A stretch of 64,000 bases of DNA from contig OZ020593.1 in assembly GCA_963971535.1 (NCBI GenBank), forward strand, positions 33,168,629-33,232,628, read 5' to 3'. Both the position numbers and the translations under genes were made by a program. Shown piece after piece: positions 34,147 to 45,820 of the stretch. Under the pieces are notes generated by a model. The model saw nothing but the letters and a program-made list of their open reading frames with translations, was not told the origin of the DNA and made no database searches. How positions within the stretch are numbered: the first letter of the stretch is position 1; every line of letters starts with the position of its first letter. Origin of the DNA: Notolepis coatsorum. Taxonomy: Eukaryota; Chordata; Actinopteri; Aulopiformes; Paralepididae.

Positions 34147-36266
34147 ATAAATGATTCAACGCCTTTCTGCTAAAGAGGAAAATCATTTTGGGATTAATTC
34201 AATTCATTGTAAATAAAATCACTTAATTGAAAATAGGAAATGCAAGCCAATTGCATTAGCAGTGATTCTTTATGTTAAGAAGGTCACATTCACTACAATC
34301 TTATCAGATCTTGTATCTAACTAGATCTTACAGCATTAGGCTTTAAATAAAATTGTAAATGAATGGCCAAAGTCTTGAATCAGATAAAATAGCTCTTTTT
34401 CTTCATAGTCTGTGATGTCAATTTTAATTTGATCTTACCTCAGGATGCGTTGGGTGTACCTCAGGATACTTACCTCGCCACGCCTTCTCTGGCGTTCTTC
34501 ATGTCTCAGTGTGGCTCGTCATAATTTAGCATGGGGAAAAAACATAAAATCTAGGTAGTCAGTTAATTTTGCATGAAAAACAATCATTCGTTTTGTCATC
34601 TAACCCTAACTAACCTTACTGTCATGCATTTGTCCTAATAAACTAACCTACACTGTAGCACTCAACACTAATAAAACTAACCTACACTGTGGCACTCAAC
34701 ACTTTGATGAACATTGTTACTCAGCTGATAGAGTTGTGTCCTTTTTGATGTCCTGTCATACAGTGTCAGCTAAATGATCAATGTACGTGTATACCTTGTA
34801 CATTTAGATAATTGTGTTTCAATTTTGTGGTTGATATTTTGCAGTCATGGAAATGTATTAGTTGTTAAAAGAATAGTCTTGCATGTTATTGGTTATAAAC
34901 AGAGAATAGAAGGAGGAGATTGTAAGTAAAGTTGTTTTCATCATTAATCTTTCATCTCGGGCACTTCTCTAATTCATGTGCCTCTTGAAAAGAGATGATG
35001 AAAACGACTGGTTAGTTATTGTTAGTATGGGAATTAGGTAGATTTTCATGACTGCAACATCATCACCTGTGTTTATACTATACTAAGTTGAGTCTCTAGG
35101 TGTGGTCAGAGTCCTCTCTAGGCATTTGCATTGTCTTTCAGCTCCACATCGTCCTCAGCTGATTTTCGTGTTCAAATGTAGATTATTTTGGGGTCTCAAT
35201 TTAAATGATTGTAGCTGGTCTCACTTTGTGCTTTGTCTGTGTTCAGATGCAAATCACTGGAGTTTCAGCTTTTGTGATACAATGTGTTTACACCCATTCT
35301 GCATCTTGACCCAGAGCCAGATCTCTTGGTTGTCTGTAAATACAAACACATGTTAATTTCCCACTCTTTTCTTTTATTCTGGGTGAATCCTCTTTGACTG
35401 TCTGTGTGCTCAACAAACATTAGCTAGTCCTTCTCTATTTCATCATCTCACTCAATGTTACTGTGGAAAAAGAGGAGGCATGATTTTGGCCTCATTTAAA
35501 CATTATCTGCATTTATTCATTATCTCTAAAGAAAGGTTGTTATTCTTTCTTTAGCTTTTAGATCAATTCTATCCAATTGATTAGAATCCTATTTAAAACT
35601 AGCTTTGGTCAATCGATTGTCTCTCAGCTCTGCACTGTCTCTCGGTTGACATGCAAATTGTTGGATTTTCTGTCTTTTGTGATACAATTTGGGTGTAGTC
35701 ATGCACTGTTTTGCATCTCGCCTCAGAGCCAGATCTGTAAATACAAACACATGTTAATTTTCCACTCTTTTCTAAGACCATCTGAGTGGGTTCTCCTTGA
35801 TTGTCTGTGAGCTTAACAAAACATCAGCTATTTCTCATCCATCCCGTCCTAGGATGTAATGATAGTGTTATCATTTATCAATCATATCGCATATGTACAC
35901 AAGCATCATATGAATGTGGAACCACACATTTTGAATCATGTTTAAAAATGTCTTACAATGGAAAGGGCTAGTTATCTTTCATTGGTTCTTTAGATAAACA
36001 CATTAACTCAAGTGAATATAACCTAAACATCTTACTTTTAAACATGATCTATGTTGTTTGTGCCCAAGTTTTTCAACCTTAAAAGCTTATAAAGCCTAAT
36101 CTAACGCTGTTTATGTGGACTACAAGGTACGCCCACAGATGTATTATAATTCTGAAACAGACATTGTAATTAGCTTTATGTGACTTATAATGTGTAAATT
36201 AAAGCAACATAAACACTCAAGTGATCTGAGATAGTTGTAATTTGCTGTAACTGAGATGATAGTTGT
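34147..36266. other. LTR-element interior, AT-rich, with duplications
   Basis: No frame is convincing. AACCTACACTGT(A/G)GCACTCA is repeated 32 bp apart near 34646 and 34678. A longer imperfect duplication links about 35250-35440 with about 35660-35830 (shared CAGAGCCAGATCT and TAAATACAAACACATGTTAA). Confidence 0.6.
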
Positions 36267-36583
36267 GTATATGTACAGTTTCTACGTCAAATGACTCCCT
36301 TTTCTTGACTCCTTTTGTATCACAAACAGTACTGAATTTGCAAATCTGGTATGTCAGTAGCAGTACTGACTATCTGTATGTCATGTATGTCATAATATGT
36401 CCTGATAAATTGAAAATGGGGGACCCTGATGTAAACAAATCTGGTATTGAAAATGGGGGACCCTGATGTAAACAAGACTAAAGTCTCTCTCTGGTCTGCA
36501 TCCCCTTAACAATTGTGTGTTGAGCTGTGCTGTATTGTACCTATTCTGCAATCTGTTAATAAAGTTTTCAATCAATCAATCAA
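36267..36583 (+). repeat. LINE tail family, copy 5, inside the LTR element
   Basis: It shares TGTATCACAAACAGTACTGA, two copies of AAAATGGGGGACCCTGATGT (about 36411 and 36450) and a tail with AATAAAGTTTTCAATCAATC ending at 36583. The doubled block is peculiar to this copy. Confidence 0.9.
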
Positions 36584-38172
36584 AGCATCTATATTTATGA
36601 TTTTCATACTCACCGGGGAAAGCTGTTTGTGTTGACGTTGGTTCCTGAGGCTGTAGCACGTTACGTGTCGTTAATGCAATGTTCGGTTCGTTTCTCCGGT
36701 GGTCTGGGATAATGCAATCCTGGAAACACTCTTCTGCATCTCGCCACCGCAACTCAACACTTTCCAATAGCAGCGCGCACATACATATACAAATAAAACA
36801 TATACTGCACGTGGATTTCATATACCTTCGGCCTTGGGCATATTAAACTTTACGTTTGCCTATGGATAGTTTAATATAAAATCATAACTTAACGGCGCGC
36901 ATAGCGTCACGTCATTGCTCCATGCGACGTTCGTGTGTTCTCATTCGCCTCGGAAATAACGCTTTGCAATTCATACAGTATTTTTCCCACGAGCTCTCAA
37001 TAGCCTGGAATTCCTATACCAGCGTTTTGTTACCGAATGAACGCGCCTGTGCATATGTGAAACGTAAACAAACTGAAACGATAAAACTATACTTCCCCAA
37101 ATGGTTGTTCCCGTGGGCCGGTTTTGCTGATTCCGGAATTACTATCCTAGTTTGTTCCCGTGAACTGCACTTCAATGTTATTCTTTGTATAACGGTAACT
37201 CGTCTCTCAATGCTCGTCGCGCTATCCGCAGCCGGTTCTTGGCTCAATAAAGCAACGCGACGGGTCCTATAATACTTGTGCACATACAAACGAGACTTAA
37301 ACAGACAAACAAACATTAATACATATAAGTTAACGTGTGTATATATCTGACTGTATTGGATCGCTGTACGTTTAGTCGGCCAACATCTGTTGCGACAAGG
37401 CATTTATCCCTTGATTTAACTACACATCGTTATTAAAGTCATAACGACCGAACCTGACTTCGAAATTTACCAGCGATATATTAGATTATATATACCTTTT
37501 AATCACACTCACGGTCCCTTCGACCTGCGACTCGTTAAATGTACATTCACGTACTCCCGAGACATCGCCGGTCATCTTCCCGCTATCTGTATAATCAATT
37601 GGAATTCAATCCAAATACATAGTTTTCAGGAATGGAAGATATTGTGGGCTTAGTTTGAGGTTGAAACAATGAATATTATGACGCTACTCTGGTAATTAAT
37701 AGGTTCCAATAGAGTAGCGTTTTCCAAGGATATCACATCATAATACGCCCACGTTTCTTGCCTTGTTGCCTATATTTTAGCCTGCATCAGCTAGACTTGG
37801 GTTAGCAAACCAACAACCTTATTTTGTGCCCTAACTTTCGGTTTGGCAACAGCTCAAATCCGGGAATAGCACAACAACCCATCCTCTCAGAACATCTGTC
37901 CAGATAAGGACCCAGGTACACGCGTTTCCCCGGTACGATTCTCAATACAGATCAGATATATTAATGCACATTATTCTTACTGAGCCATGATCTCAATATT
38001 TGACAACATTCTGTAATATTCACCTGGCACAGAGAAAAGCGGGAAGGTTTTAATTCCTTGCCATACAATTTTGGTCGACCATCCTATTATACTCACTTTT
38101 CTCTGTATAGTTGAAACAATACAGCACGCCGGGAGGACGCAAAAAGTCCGTCACAAGTTCGTAGACGCCAAT
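36584..38172. other. LTR-element leader region, CpG-richer
   Basis: This lies next to the 5' LTR on the minus strand. The minus-strand sequence after the primer site reads into a possible splice donor AAAAGTGAGTATAA (about 38090-38103). The plus strand at 36890-37270 is unusually CpG-rich. No recognisable coding sequence is present. Confidence 0.45.
38153..38170 (-). promoter_or_regulatory. Candidate tRNA primer-binding site
   Basis: On the minus strand TGGCGTCTACGAACTT begins two bases after the LTR. Its complement ends in CCA and carries a TTCG, as a tRNA T-loop and acceptor end would. The tRNA species is not determined. Confidence 0.6.
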
Positions 38173-38534
38173 TGTGGGATATTTGTAGATATCCTGATGA
38201 AGAATGTGCTCAGTCAACCGAGGCTTGGATAATAACAAGGGTTTATTAACCAAACAGATAGAATACATAGAGAGAATGGCTGAGGGTTTCCCCCCAGGTG
38301 ATCAGCTTAATTACCCAGGTAAGAAGCCCTGAATAGATCTCGGGAGGAGACCTATATAGTTAACAGGGGGGGGGGTGTGGTCCCATTTGATAGGTCAGAT
38401 GGGGGGGGGGGGGTACAGGTAATGGGGACACAGGGGAGGGGAGTGTCTTATTCCACAGAGAGGGGGGGGGCACAGGTAAGGGGATATAGGGGAGGGGACT
38501 ATATTTACATGAGAACATTAGATATTATACCACA
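38173..38534 (-). repeat. 5' LTR (362 bp)
   Basis: Direct repeat of 32123-32483, one G longer in one run. The same TATA-like CTATATAG and AATAAA are present on the minus strand. Confidence 0.9.
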
Positions 38535-38612
38535 GTACCCATCACATCGGTTAGAGACTGATGACTATAGCCTACTTTGAACATGGTGGGAACGCTGACT
38601 TTTAATTATATG

Positions 38613-40596
38613 CTTAAGCCCAGAGCGGTCCGGTACTGGTAAAAAATTTATATCACGTCACAAATAGATCAATACAGTCTGTTAATATGAATAAATCTTG
38701 CGTTTCTTTTTCAAATGTAGCCATGAGTAAAAACTCTAACCCTATCAAAACAGCAGTCAAAGTTTATATTTTCAGCACTACGTTTGTTTACCAATGATTT
38801 TAAGTGTTATTAGCTAAATTTTAGTTTATAAATATTCCAGCCGAAACCGGATGAATTAGACGTGAGGAAAAAATACGTAATGTATCTTCTCAATGATTCT
38901 ATGTTATAGCTATATGATCTTTCTCTAATGTATAGTGGAATAGCTTACTCTGCTCGTTGTGTTTCCCGTTAAAGTAACAGTTCATTCAAATGTGGTCCTT
39001 TGGAAATCACGTGGAGGCGGAGACAGCGCTGCGGGTGAAAACGGTCTGACCGTTGCTTTATTGGAATATCCAACAGCTTAATCAATCAGGTTTACAGCAT
39101 CAATTATTCTATTTCTAATCAGCTCGTCTCGAAGGTTTCTTCTCGGCTCTGTTCTCGAACTCTGGTGGGGTGGATTCTCCGTCACTGCTTCTCCGTTCTC
39201 TCTGCGTGTCTCTCTGCGTCTCGTGTCTCTGTGTCTCTGTCTCCTCCATCATTCAACCTGTAGGTTTTATAGAGAAGAGAGAATCCCCCCCCACCCTGGC
39301 CCCATCCAGTGCCGTCACCCCAGAGAGCCTGCTTTTCTATTGGCTAGAAGGTCTCCCCTCTAAGTGAGTCATTTGGGTCTTGCGAAACAGCGTTACAAGG
39401 TGACCTTACAGAGGGGACAGGAACTAGTCTTCTCTTAGAATGATCTACCCAAGTGTCCCTGAATGCGACCCTCATACCGATTGAAATAATGGCATGTTTG
39501 GACTGCTTAGCTAAAGTAAACAGAACTCTGGTGCTGGCCTTCAGGCCTGACTTAAAGTTAAGTATTGGGCCCTCCATCCCACTTTGTTGTGTGGGGAAAG
39601 AGGTTTCATCCTGTGGTCTCATTACATCTGTATGAAACGATCACCCTTCCTTTGAACTGTGGGGCTGTGTAGTCATAAAATCTCTTCTAAACCTTACACA
39701 AACACATTTTTCTGCTGGTCTCAGCTTATTTGAAGGCTATCCACATTTGTCCTTCCCTGACCTGTATTCAGTGTTTCCCCTCCGTACATCTCAAGGTAGC
39801 TTTTGGCCATCTGTCACCATTTAGACTGAGGCCAGTTAACAGCCTTCTTGTTGACTCAAATGTATGGTTAACCTAACAGGTGATTTGGCATGGCTGTGAG
39901 TCTCTACTTTTCTAAGAGAAAATAACCTAGTTCTTTGCTATTTCATATATGTGCATAATTTCTATTGTTTAATTTACAGGTTTTATTTAGATAAATATAC
40001 GACATACGTCATGAAAGCTTTGTAGTCCGAAAACAGAGGAAACCCAGGGCTTTCGATGGACATCGAAATTTCATAAAACTACACTACCCAGGCACAGCTC
40101 ACACCAGCCTCTGTCAAAGCTGTTGAAATATTGATATTATTAGTGAAAAATTTGTGAAACTGTGAACGTCTAGAAAGAAAACGCGTCTCAATCTGATGAA
40201 AAATGTAATTTACATTATAAAAAAGTTACTGTACTTACAGTAGATTTCATTCACAGTATTTGCTGCCCTGTTACGGACGCCTGATCCGTACAAAATCCAG
40301 ATTTAACTATGCCATTGGAAAGAGGAGATTTGGCCCGATCCATAGACATATGACTTGGCCATAATACGGTTATTTATAGGCCTGATATTCTATATTCATA
40401 TTTCAAATTGCATTTGACCGGATGGTGAAAATCAGTACTGTATCTACAAAACCCCCTGTAAAGTTTTCAGGTCTGGTCAATGTTAACATGTTGTTATTCA
40501 CTGTCAAACATGGAAAAGAAAAGAAAATATATAATAATTGATATTCTCCTTTGGTTCATTACAATTTACTGACGCATAGTAACATACACACTATTT
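38613..40596 (+). repeat. Dispersed repeat R1, copy B (longest)
   Basis: It starts CTTAAGCCCAGAGCGGTCCG and ends near ACACTATTTCTGA, where a LINE tail follows directly. It matches copy A at both ends and the reverse copy at 47540-53103 in the middle (ACCCAGGGCTTT, TTTCATAAAACTACACTACC, CAGTATTTGCTGCCCTG). The part at about 38879-40003 is absent from the reverse copy and looks inserted; ATACGT flanks it at 38873 and 40004. Confidence 0.75.
38991..39700 (-). mobile_element. LTR-like insert in R1 copy B
   Basis: On the minus strand the sequence has TCTCTATAAAACC (about 39262-39275) as a TATA context, CCAATAAAGCAACGG (about 39053-39067) as a poly(A) context, and an end in GGACCACA at 38991. That order is as expected for the downstream half of an LTR. 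The other boundary and a target duplication were not located, so the extent is approximate. Confidence 0.4.
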
Positions 40597-40805
40597 CTGA
40601 TTGATTGATTGATTGATTGAAAACTTTATTAACAGATTGCAGAATGGGTACAGTACAGTACAGCTCAATACATACAATTGTTAAGGGGATGCAGACCAGA
40701 GAAATACTTTCGTCTTGTTTACATCAGGGTCCCCCATTTTCAATTCATCATAACATATATGACATACACGACATACAGATAGAGAGTACTGCTACATCCA
40801 TAGAC
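40597..40805 (-). repeat. LINE tail family, copy 6 (reverse)
   Basis: (TTGA)n then AAAACTTTATTAACAGATTG and the reversed UTR through CAGGGTCCCCCATTTTCAAT. It is the mirror image of 18140-18430 without the most 5' part. Confidence 0.9.
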
Positions 40806-41241
40806 GCCTGCGCAATAGAGCCGACGATGCACGTGCTCCAGGACTATTGAACTTGGGGGAGCAAGGATATGATCTTGCTCCACCACTTTTTGATCATATG
40901 AAAAATATGATATACCCCCCCCCAATATATAAATCTAAGCATAACTACGTAATTTCAATCAAATTAATAATACGCAATGACACTTAATAACACGTTTTTA
41001 AGTTTCCAAAGATTGCGAACCCCCCCCCCCCCCCCCCCCCCTGCCCCATTATGGTTTGATCCAGTTCCTCCCATCTCCAGCGCGTAGACCTTGGCTCACT
41101 GCCTCACAGCGCTGCAGTCTGGCTGCAGGCAGGAGTCAGTGTAAATATCAAAGCCCACAGAGTGTGTCATAATATTGGTGGCAGGCAGGCAGGCAGGCTT
41201 TTCCAGTAAGTTGTTCAAATAAAAGGATTATGTTAGACATA
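40806..41241. other. Non-coding with a 25-bp C-run
   Basis: A C-run at about 41018-41041 and a GGCAGGCAGGCAGGCAGG run near 41178. No gene is seen. Confidence 0.55.
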
Positions 41242-41738
41242 AAGGCGCTCCCATAGTCCAGCAGACTGTACACAGAGCAGACTCTGCGGATGTCCGCGCG
41301 GCTCTTTGAGCTTTCATAGTCGAGCAGATCTCAGCGGACGTCCGCGGTCTATTTCCTACATTTCTCGCACCAGTTTTACTACATTTCCCACAATTCTGTC
41401 TGTTCTACTGTACTGGCAGATCAGAGGGAACATTATCAGCGGGAGAGAGAGAGAGGGAGAGGGAGAGAGAGAGAGAGAGACAGAGAGAGAGAGAGCGCTT
41501 CACGGGCTCATCTCTCTCCTCGCGCCACCAATCGCTCGCGCAGTGTCACATTTAATGCAGTTCGATGTCAACCAAAACGCCGAGCAGTGTTTTGTGTGAC
41601 ACCAAGTCAGCGGCGCGGATGTCCGTGCCTCAGAAAATAGGAGCGTCGCACCTGTGGGTCTGCTGTCCGCTGAGATCAAAGCTCAAGAGTCCGCGGAGTC
41701 TGCTCTGTGTACAGTCTGCTGGACTATGGGAGCGCCTT
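41242..41738. repeat. Inverted-repeat element, about 50-bp perfect arms
   Basis: The left arm AAGGCGCTCCCATAGTCCAG... to 41290 is mirrored at 41690-41738 with one mismatch. Further in, TCTCAGCGGAC and GAGCTTT recur inverted, extending the arms to about 90 bp with an indel. The interior carries (GA)n at about 41440-41495 and CpG-rich sequence. No transposase or clear target duplication is seen. Confidence 0.8.
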
Positions 41739-42539
41739 AAGTTACTATTGAGTGGTAGTAGAACTTCTACGGTTCTACCACGCAATACATAAAAGTGTTT
41801 CACGGTCCCGAATTGCGATCTGGTCATACGGTTTCCTCGAATAAATAATAATAACGTTTCCCTCTCTGGTTGGCGTTAGCTTTAGTGCTAGCCGCTAGCT
41901 AACGTTATCTAGATATGTGGTGTGAGCTCAGCTGGATGACGTTGACTTCATTTTCAAACGTTAACGCTATCGCTATCTATATGGCAGACGAGCAGGGCCG
42001 GATTAACGACGGCCGCGGCCCGTGGGCCTATAGTGACGAGGGGCCTCCATTTTTTTTTTTTACTTTTTTTTTTTTTTTTTTTGAGATCGATGTCATGATT
42101 GTGCACTGCAGACTCAGGGAGGAGGCAGAGAAGGAGAGAAAGAGACACAAGATTTACAGGTAATGGAAATATATCTTTTTTCTCTTTCTTATTAAAAACT
42201 TGGCCTATTTGAAAGGAGATTGATTTAATAAAAATGAATGAGCGAAAAATCAATATACAGTGTATATACAGTATAATATATTATTATTATAGTAATTGGC
42301 TATCATACTGCAATATAAACTGAGTTTTATAGTGAAAAGAGCAGCTTTATTGGTCAAGATTGAAGGCTCTATATTGCAGGAAATTGCACGTACAGGTTCA
42401 TTACATTTAAAAAAAAGTCTGCCACCCCTTGCCTGTCAAAAAAAATAAAAATAAAAAATAAAAAAAATTATAAACAAAATTTTTTTTTTATAAAAATAAT
42501 ATTCTTGCACCCCCACTTTCAACTATAACTCGGCGGCCA
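41739..42539. other. Non-coding, one hAT-like terminus
   Basis: CAGGGCCGGATTAACGACGG at 41994 has the form of a hAT terminus, but a matching second end was not found. T-runs lie at 42051-42082 and A/T-rich sequence at 42410-42510. Confidence 0.45.
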
Positions 42540-42775
42540 TGGCTAAATCTATACATTTATGACATACCAGATTTGCAAATACAGTACTGTTTGTGATACA
42601 AAAAGTGTCCAGAAAAGAGTGTATATACATTTGACGTAGAAACTGTACATTGGAGGAGGTTGGCTAGGTGGGTGGGGTTGGGTGGGGGTGGGGGGGGAAC
42701 TGTACATCGGAGGTGGGGTGGGGGGGTTGGGTAGGGGGTGGGTGGGGGACACTGTACACTGTACATTGGAATACT
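42540..42775 (-). repeat. LINE tail family, copy 7 (reverse, 5' part of UTR)
   Basis: Reverse of the part of the UTR upstream of the tail: TTATGACATACCAGATTTGC, TTTGTGATACAAAAAGTG, then a G-rich stretch corresponding to the C-rich minisatellite at 48040-48200. The (TCAA)n end is missing. Confidence 0.8.
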
Positions 42776-42843
42776 GACAAAGCCATACTTGGTCATTTAC
42801 TGTACAACTGGGTTAGGACATTTGTGGGGGCCAGTTTTGAATT

Positions 42844-43372
<529 letters not shown>

Positions 43373-43631
43373 AGGGGTTATGCACTGCTATTCCTAGCAC
43401 TATTTGGGCAACTTTACACACTTCCTGTGAGTCTATGTAACACATCTGTAATTTTTATTCCAAAAATAATCATTGTTTTATATTTCTAATCTTGTACTCA
43501 AAACCAGCATTTTTCAGCCTCATGAAAGCAGGCTATTATTGGCTTGGCTCCACCCAGACTTTGAGTGACAGCCACCCACCAAATAGCTCCGCCCATCTCC
43601 CCGTCAGAGATTAGGTTTCAGGTTACATACA

Positions 43632-43860
43632 AATATGGTATGTCATAAATATAGAGATGTAGCAGTACTGTCTATCTATATATATATAATATGTTACCAT
43701 GAATTGAAATTGGGGGACCCTGATGTAAACAAGACGAAAGTCTTTCTCTGGTCTCCATCATAGCAGTACTGAGCAGTACTGTAGCAATACAAATATGGTA
43801 TGTCATAAATATAGAGATGTAGCAGTACTGTCTATCTATATATATGTTACCACTATTTGT
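43632..43860 (+). repeat. LINE tail family, copy 8, partly duplicated
   Basis: TATGGTATGTCATAAATATA and GCAGTACTGTCTATCTATAT occur twice (about 43635 and 43796) around one copy of GGGGGACCCTGATGTAAAC. No (TCAA)n tail is seen. Confidence 0.75.
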
Positions 43861-43963
43861 AAAAGCCACAACCACGTTACCATATTTGTAATAATGTAAA
43901 TCATTGTGTCGTTGTACATATTGTGTATACACCGTTAGAAGCTAACATAGCTTAGCTTGGTAG

Positions 43964-44312
43964 CTATTGTGCTAACAACATATCCCGACGTCCGGCTCGC
44001 TGGCCGGCATGCACGCCCGACACAAAATGGTTCTCTCCTCTCTGTACACCCCCGTCCCCACGGGTACCCTGCCGGGGAGCCCATGGACGCGACAACGGCG
44101 GCAGCCGTAGGGTGCTCGAGCCCGCCGTAACGCTAGTGGTACACAATAGCTATGAGCTAACTAACGCTACGGCCGCCGCTGTTGTCGCGTCCACAAGCTC
44201 CCCGGCAGGACACCCGCGAGAACGGGGGCACACAAGGAGGAGAGAACCACCCCAAATCGAGCACTCATGCCGGCCGACAAGCCGGACACCGCGGTTGTTG
44301 TTAGCACAATAG
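43964..44312. repeat. Imperfect inverted repeat, about 150-bp arms
   Basis: CTATTGTGCTAACAAC at 43964 pairs with GTTGTTAGCACAATAG ending at 44312. Inner blocks such as GGACGCGACAACGGCGGC and GCCGCCGCTGTTGTCGCGTCC also pair, around a centre near 44138. The arms are very GC- and CpG-rich. Confidence 0.85.
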
Positions 44313-44427
44313 TAGCCCACTGTGATGCACCGAGTGGGCCACCATTGATCAACATGCAGCGATGTGTAGCTTGCATGATGCGTGTGCAGTGCTTTGCCAC
44401 ACAGGTCTGAGAAGAGGACCTGCACAT

Positions 44428-44770
44428 GATAGCAACCGGGAGCGTCGCGGAGCATTCAGCCTGCTGGCTACCTAGATCCACTTCAACCAGCCGAGCGTCG
44501 GGAGCTCCAGCAGCTTGTCGATGTGCTAATAGCCTGGAGCCAGCTACCGTTAGCTTGCAGAGGCTCCAGCACACCGACAAGCTGTGTAGCCAGCTAACGT
44601 TAGCTTGCAGAGGCTCCAGCACACCGACAAGCTGTGTAGCCAGCTACCGTTAGCTTGCAGAGGCTATTAGCACACCGACAAGCTGTGTAGCCAGCAGGCT
44701 GAATGCTCCGCGACGCTGGTTGAAGTGGATCTAGGTAGCCAGCAGGCTGAATGCTCAACGACGCTCCCGG
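44428..44770. repeat. Inverted repeat around a 50-bp tandem repeat
   Basis: The outer blocks AGCAACCGGGAGCGTCG and CGACGCTCCCGGTTGCT pair, as do GAGCATTCAGCCTGCTGGCT and its complement. In the centre CAGCTA(C/A)CGTTAGCTTGC recurs at 44541, 44591 and 44641 (50-bp unit, three copies). Confidence 0.85.
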
Positions 44771-45178
44771 TTGCTAACGCCGGCCCCGGCTGGTGCTAAG
44801 TAGCTAGCGATCGCTCCCGAGTCCCGAGAGCTAACGCCGGTCTGTCTGTCGAAGACCGAGGGAACCGCATCAGGCTTCAGCTGATTAGTGATCTTCTGGA
44901 CAAACCTTCCACCCTGCAGGTAGCAAGAATGGAGGCGGGCATTACTAAAACCACAGAGCCAATCACATCACAGTGCGCTATAAACAGCGCCCTGTGACGT
45001 GCACCAGGTCGTCAAATCAACATGACCTGATTTACTAGAGGCAAAGAGGGGATGGGCTGTAGCTGAGGAATTCGCCAATATAGTATTTAGGCCCAAAAAC
45101 ACATTGATACGAACTCCTATTACTATAATACAATGCTAGAGACTGAAAAATGACATTTATAATGCATAGCACCTTTAA

Positions 45179-45820
45179 GTCGGGGAATGACGCCCGTGAT
45201 GTATTAGTGATTAAAAAACAAACGAGCTGTCGCTCTTTCAAAAACTGCCAGATGGTGAATAGCAGAGGCCAGGGAGACATGTCATCTTCCACGCCAAAAT
45301 GACTCACACTAGAAACAGCGTGAGCAGTCCCTGAATTAACCATAAATAAACACTAATAAATTAATATCTTTAAAAAGTAAAAACGGCATCTTGTCGCGAC
45401 AATGTGGAGAGATCAGCGTCTGACTAAATATGATGTGGAAAATAAATAAGAAGAGGGTTTTATGTGAAATGTGACTGTATTACGTATAATTTAGAAGCAA
45501 ATCAAATGTGGCCGATATATAAGAGGAGGTCACAGGTCTAGCCATGCTGCTCCAGTGTGGTAATAGAGGTTTGCAGTCAGAGAAGAGAAAAGGTCATTCT
45601 ATTGTGTCCTGCTGGGGCAGCGTCTCCTTGAAGGGAGCAATTACAGCATTCACTCTTGCCAGGCCGCCGAGTTCTTTCTTTTGAGAGCCGTGCTCTGGTC
45701 CCTGTTGCTTGTCCTATTTACCATCATCCTTTCTTCACATGCTGTTCTGTCCTCTTGTTAGGGCCACTATATGGCTTCCAGTAAGAGAACCTAATCACTG
45801 TAATGGCATTGGATGAAAAG
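45179..45820. other. Non-coding, no feature
   Basis: Nothing supportable is seen. The last eight bases, ATGAAAAG, are the left target duplication of the next element. Confidence 0.5.

Larger units (their letters stand above)
32123..38534 (-). mobile_element. Complete LTR element, coding-poor
   Basis: Two direct LTRs (32123-32483 and 38173-38534) bound a 5.7-kb interior and are flanked by GTAC on both sides (32119-32122 and 38535-38538). Orientation is minus: beside the right LTR, two bases in, lies a sequence ending GACGCCA (38153-38170) that looks like a tRNA 3' end and would serve as the primer site. Beside the left LTR is a purine tract on the minus strand (about 32486-32502). No gag, protease, RT or integrase motif was found; the longest interior frames are about 110-130 codons. 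A LINE tail (36267-36583) sits within it. It is read as a non-autonomous LTR retrotransposon or an emptied endogenous retrovirus. Confidence 0.85.
43373..45174. mobile_element. TTAA-flanked, Kolobok-like palindromic element
   Basis: The left end AGGGGTTATGCACT follows TTAA (43369-43372). The right end, reversed, is AGGTGCTATGCATT and abuts TTAA (45175-45178). TTAA targets and a 5' AGG fit the Kolobok superfamily as I know it. The interior is not a transposase. It holds two large inverted repeats (43964-44312 and about 44428-44770), a 50-bp tandem repeat and a copy of the LINE tail (43632-43860). Confidence 0.65.
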
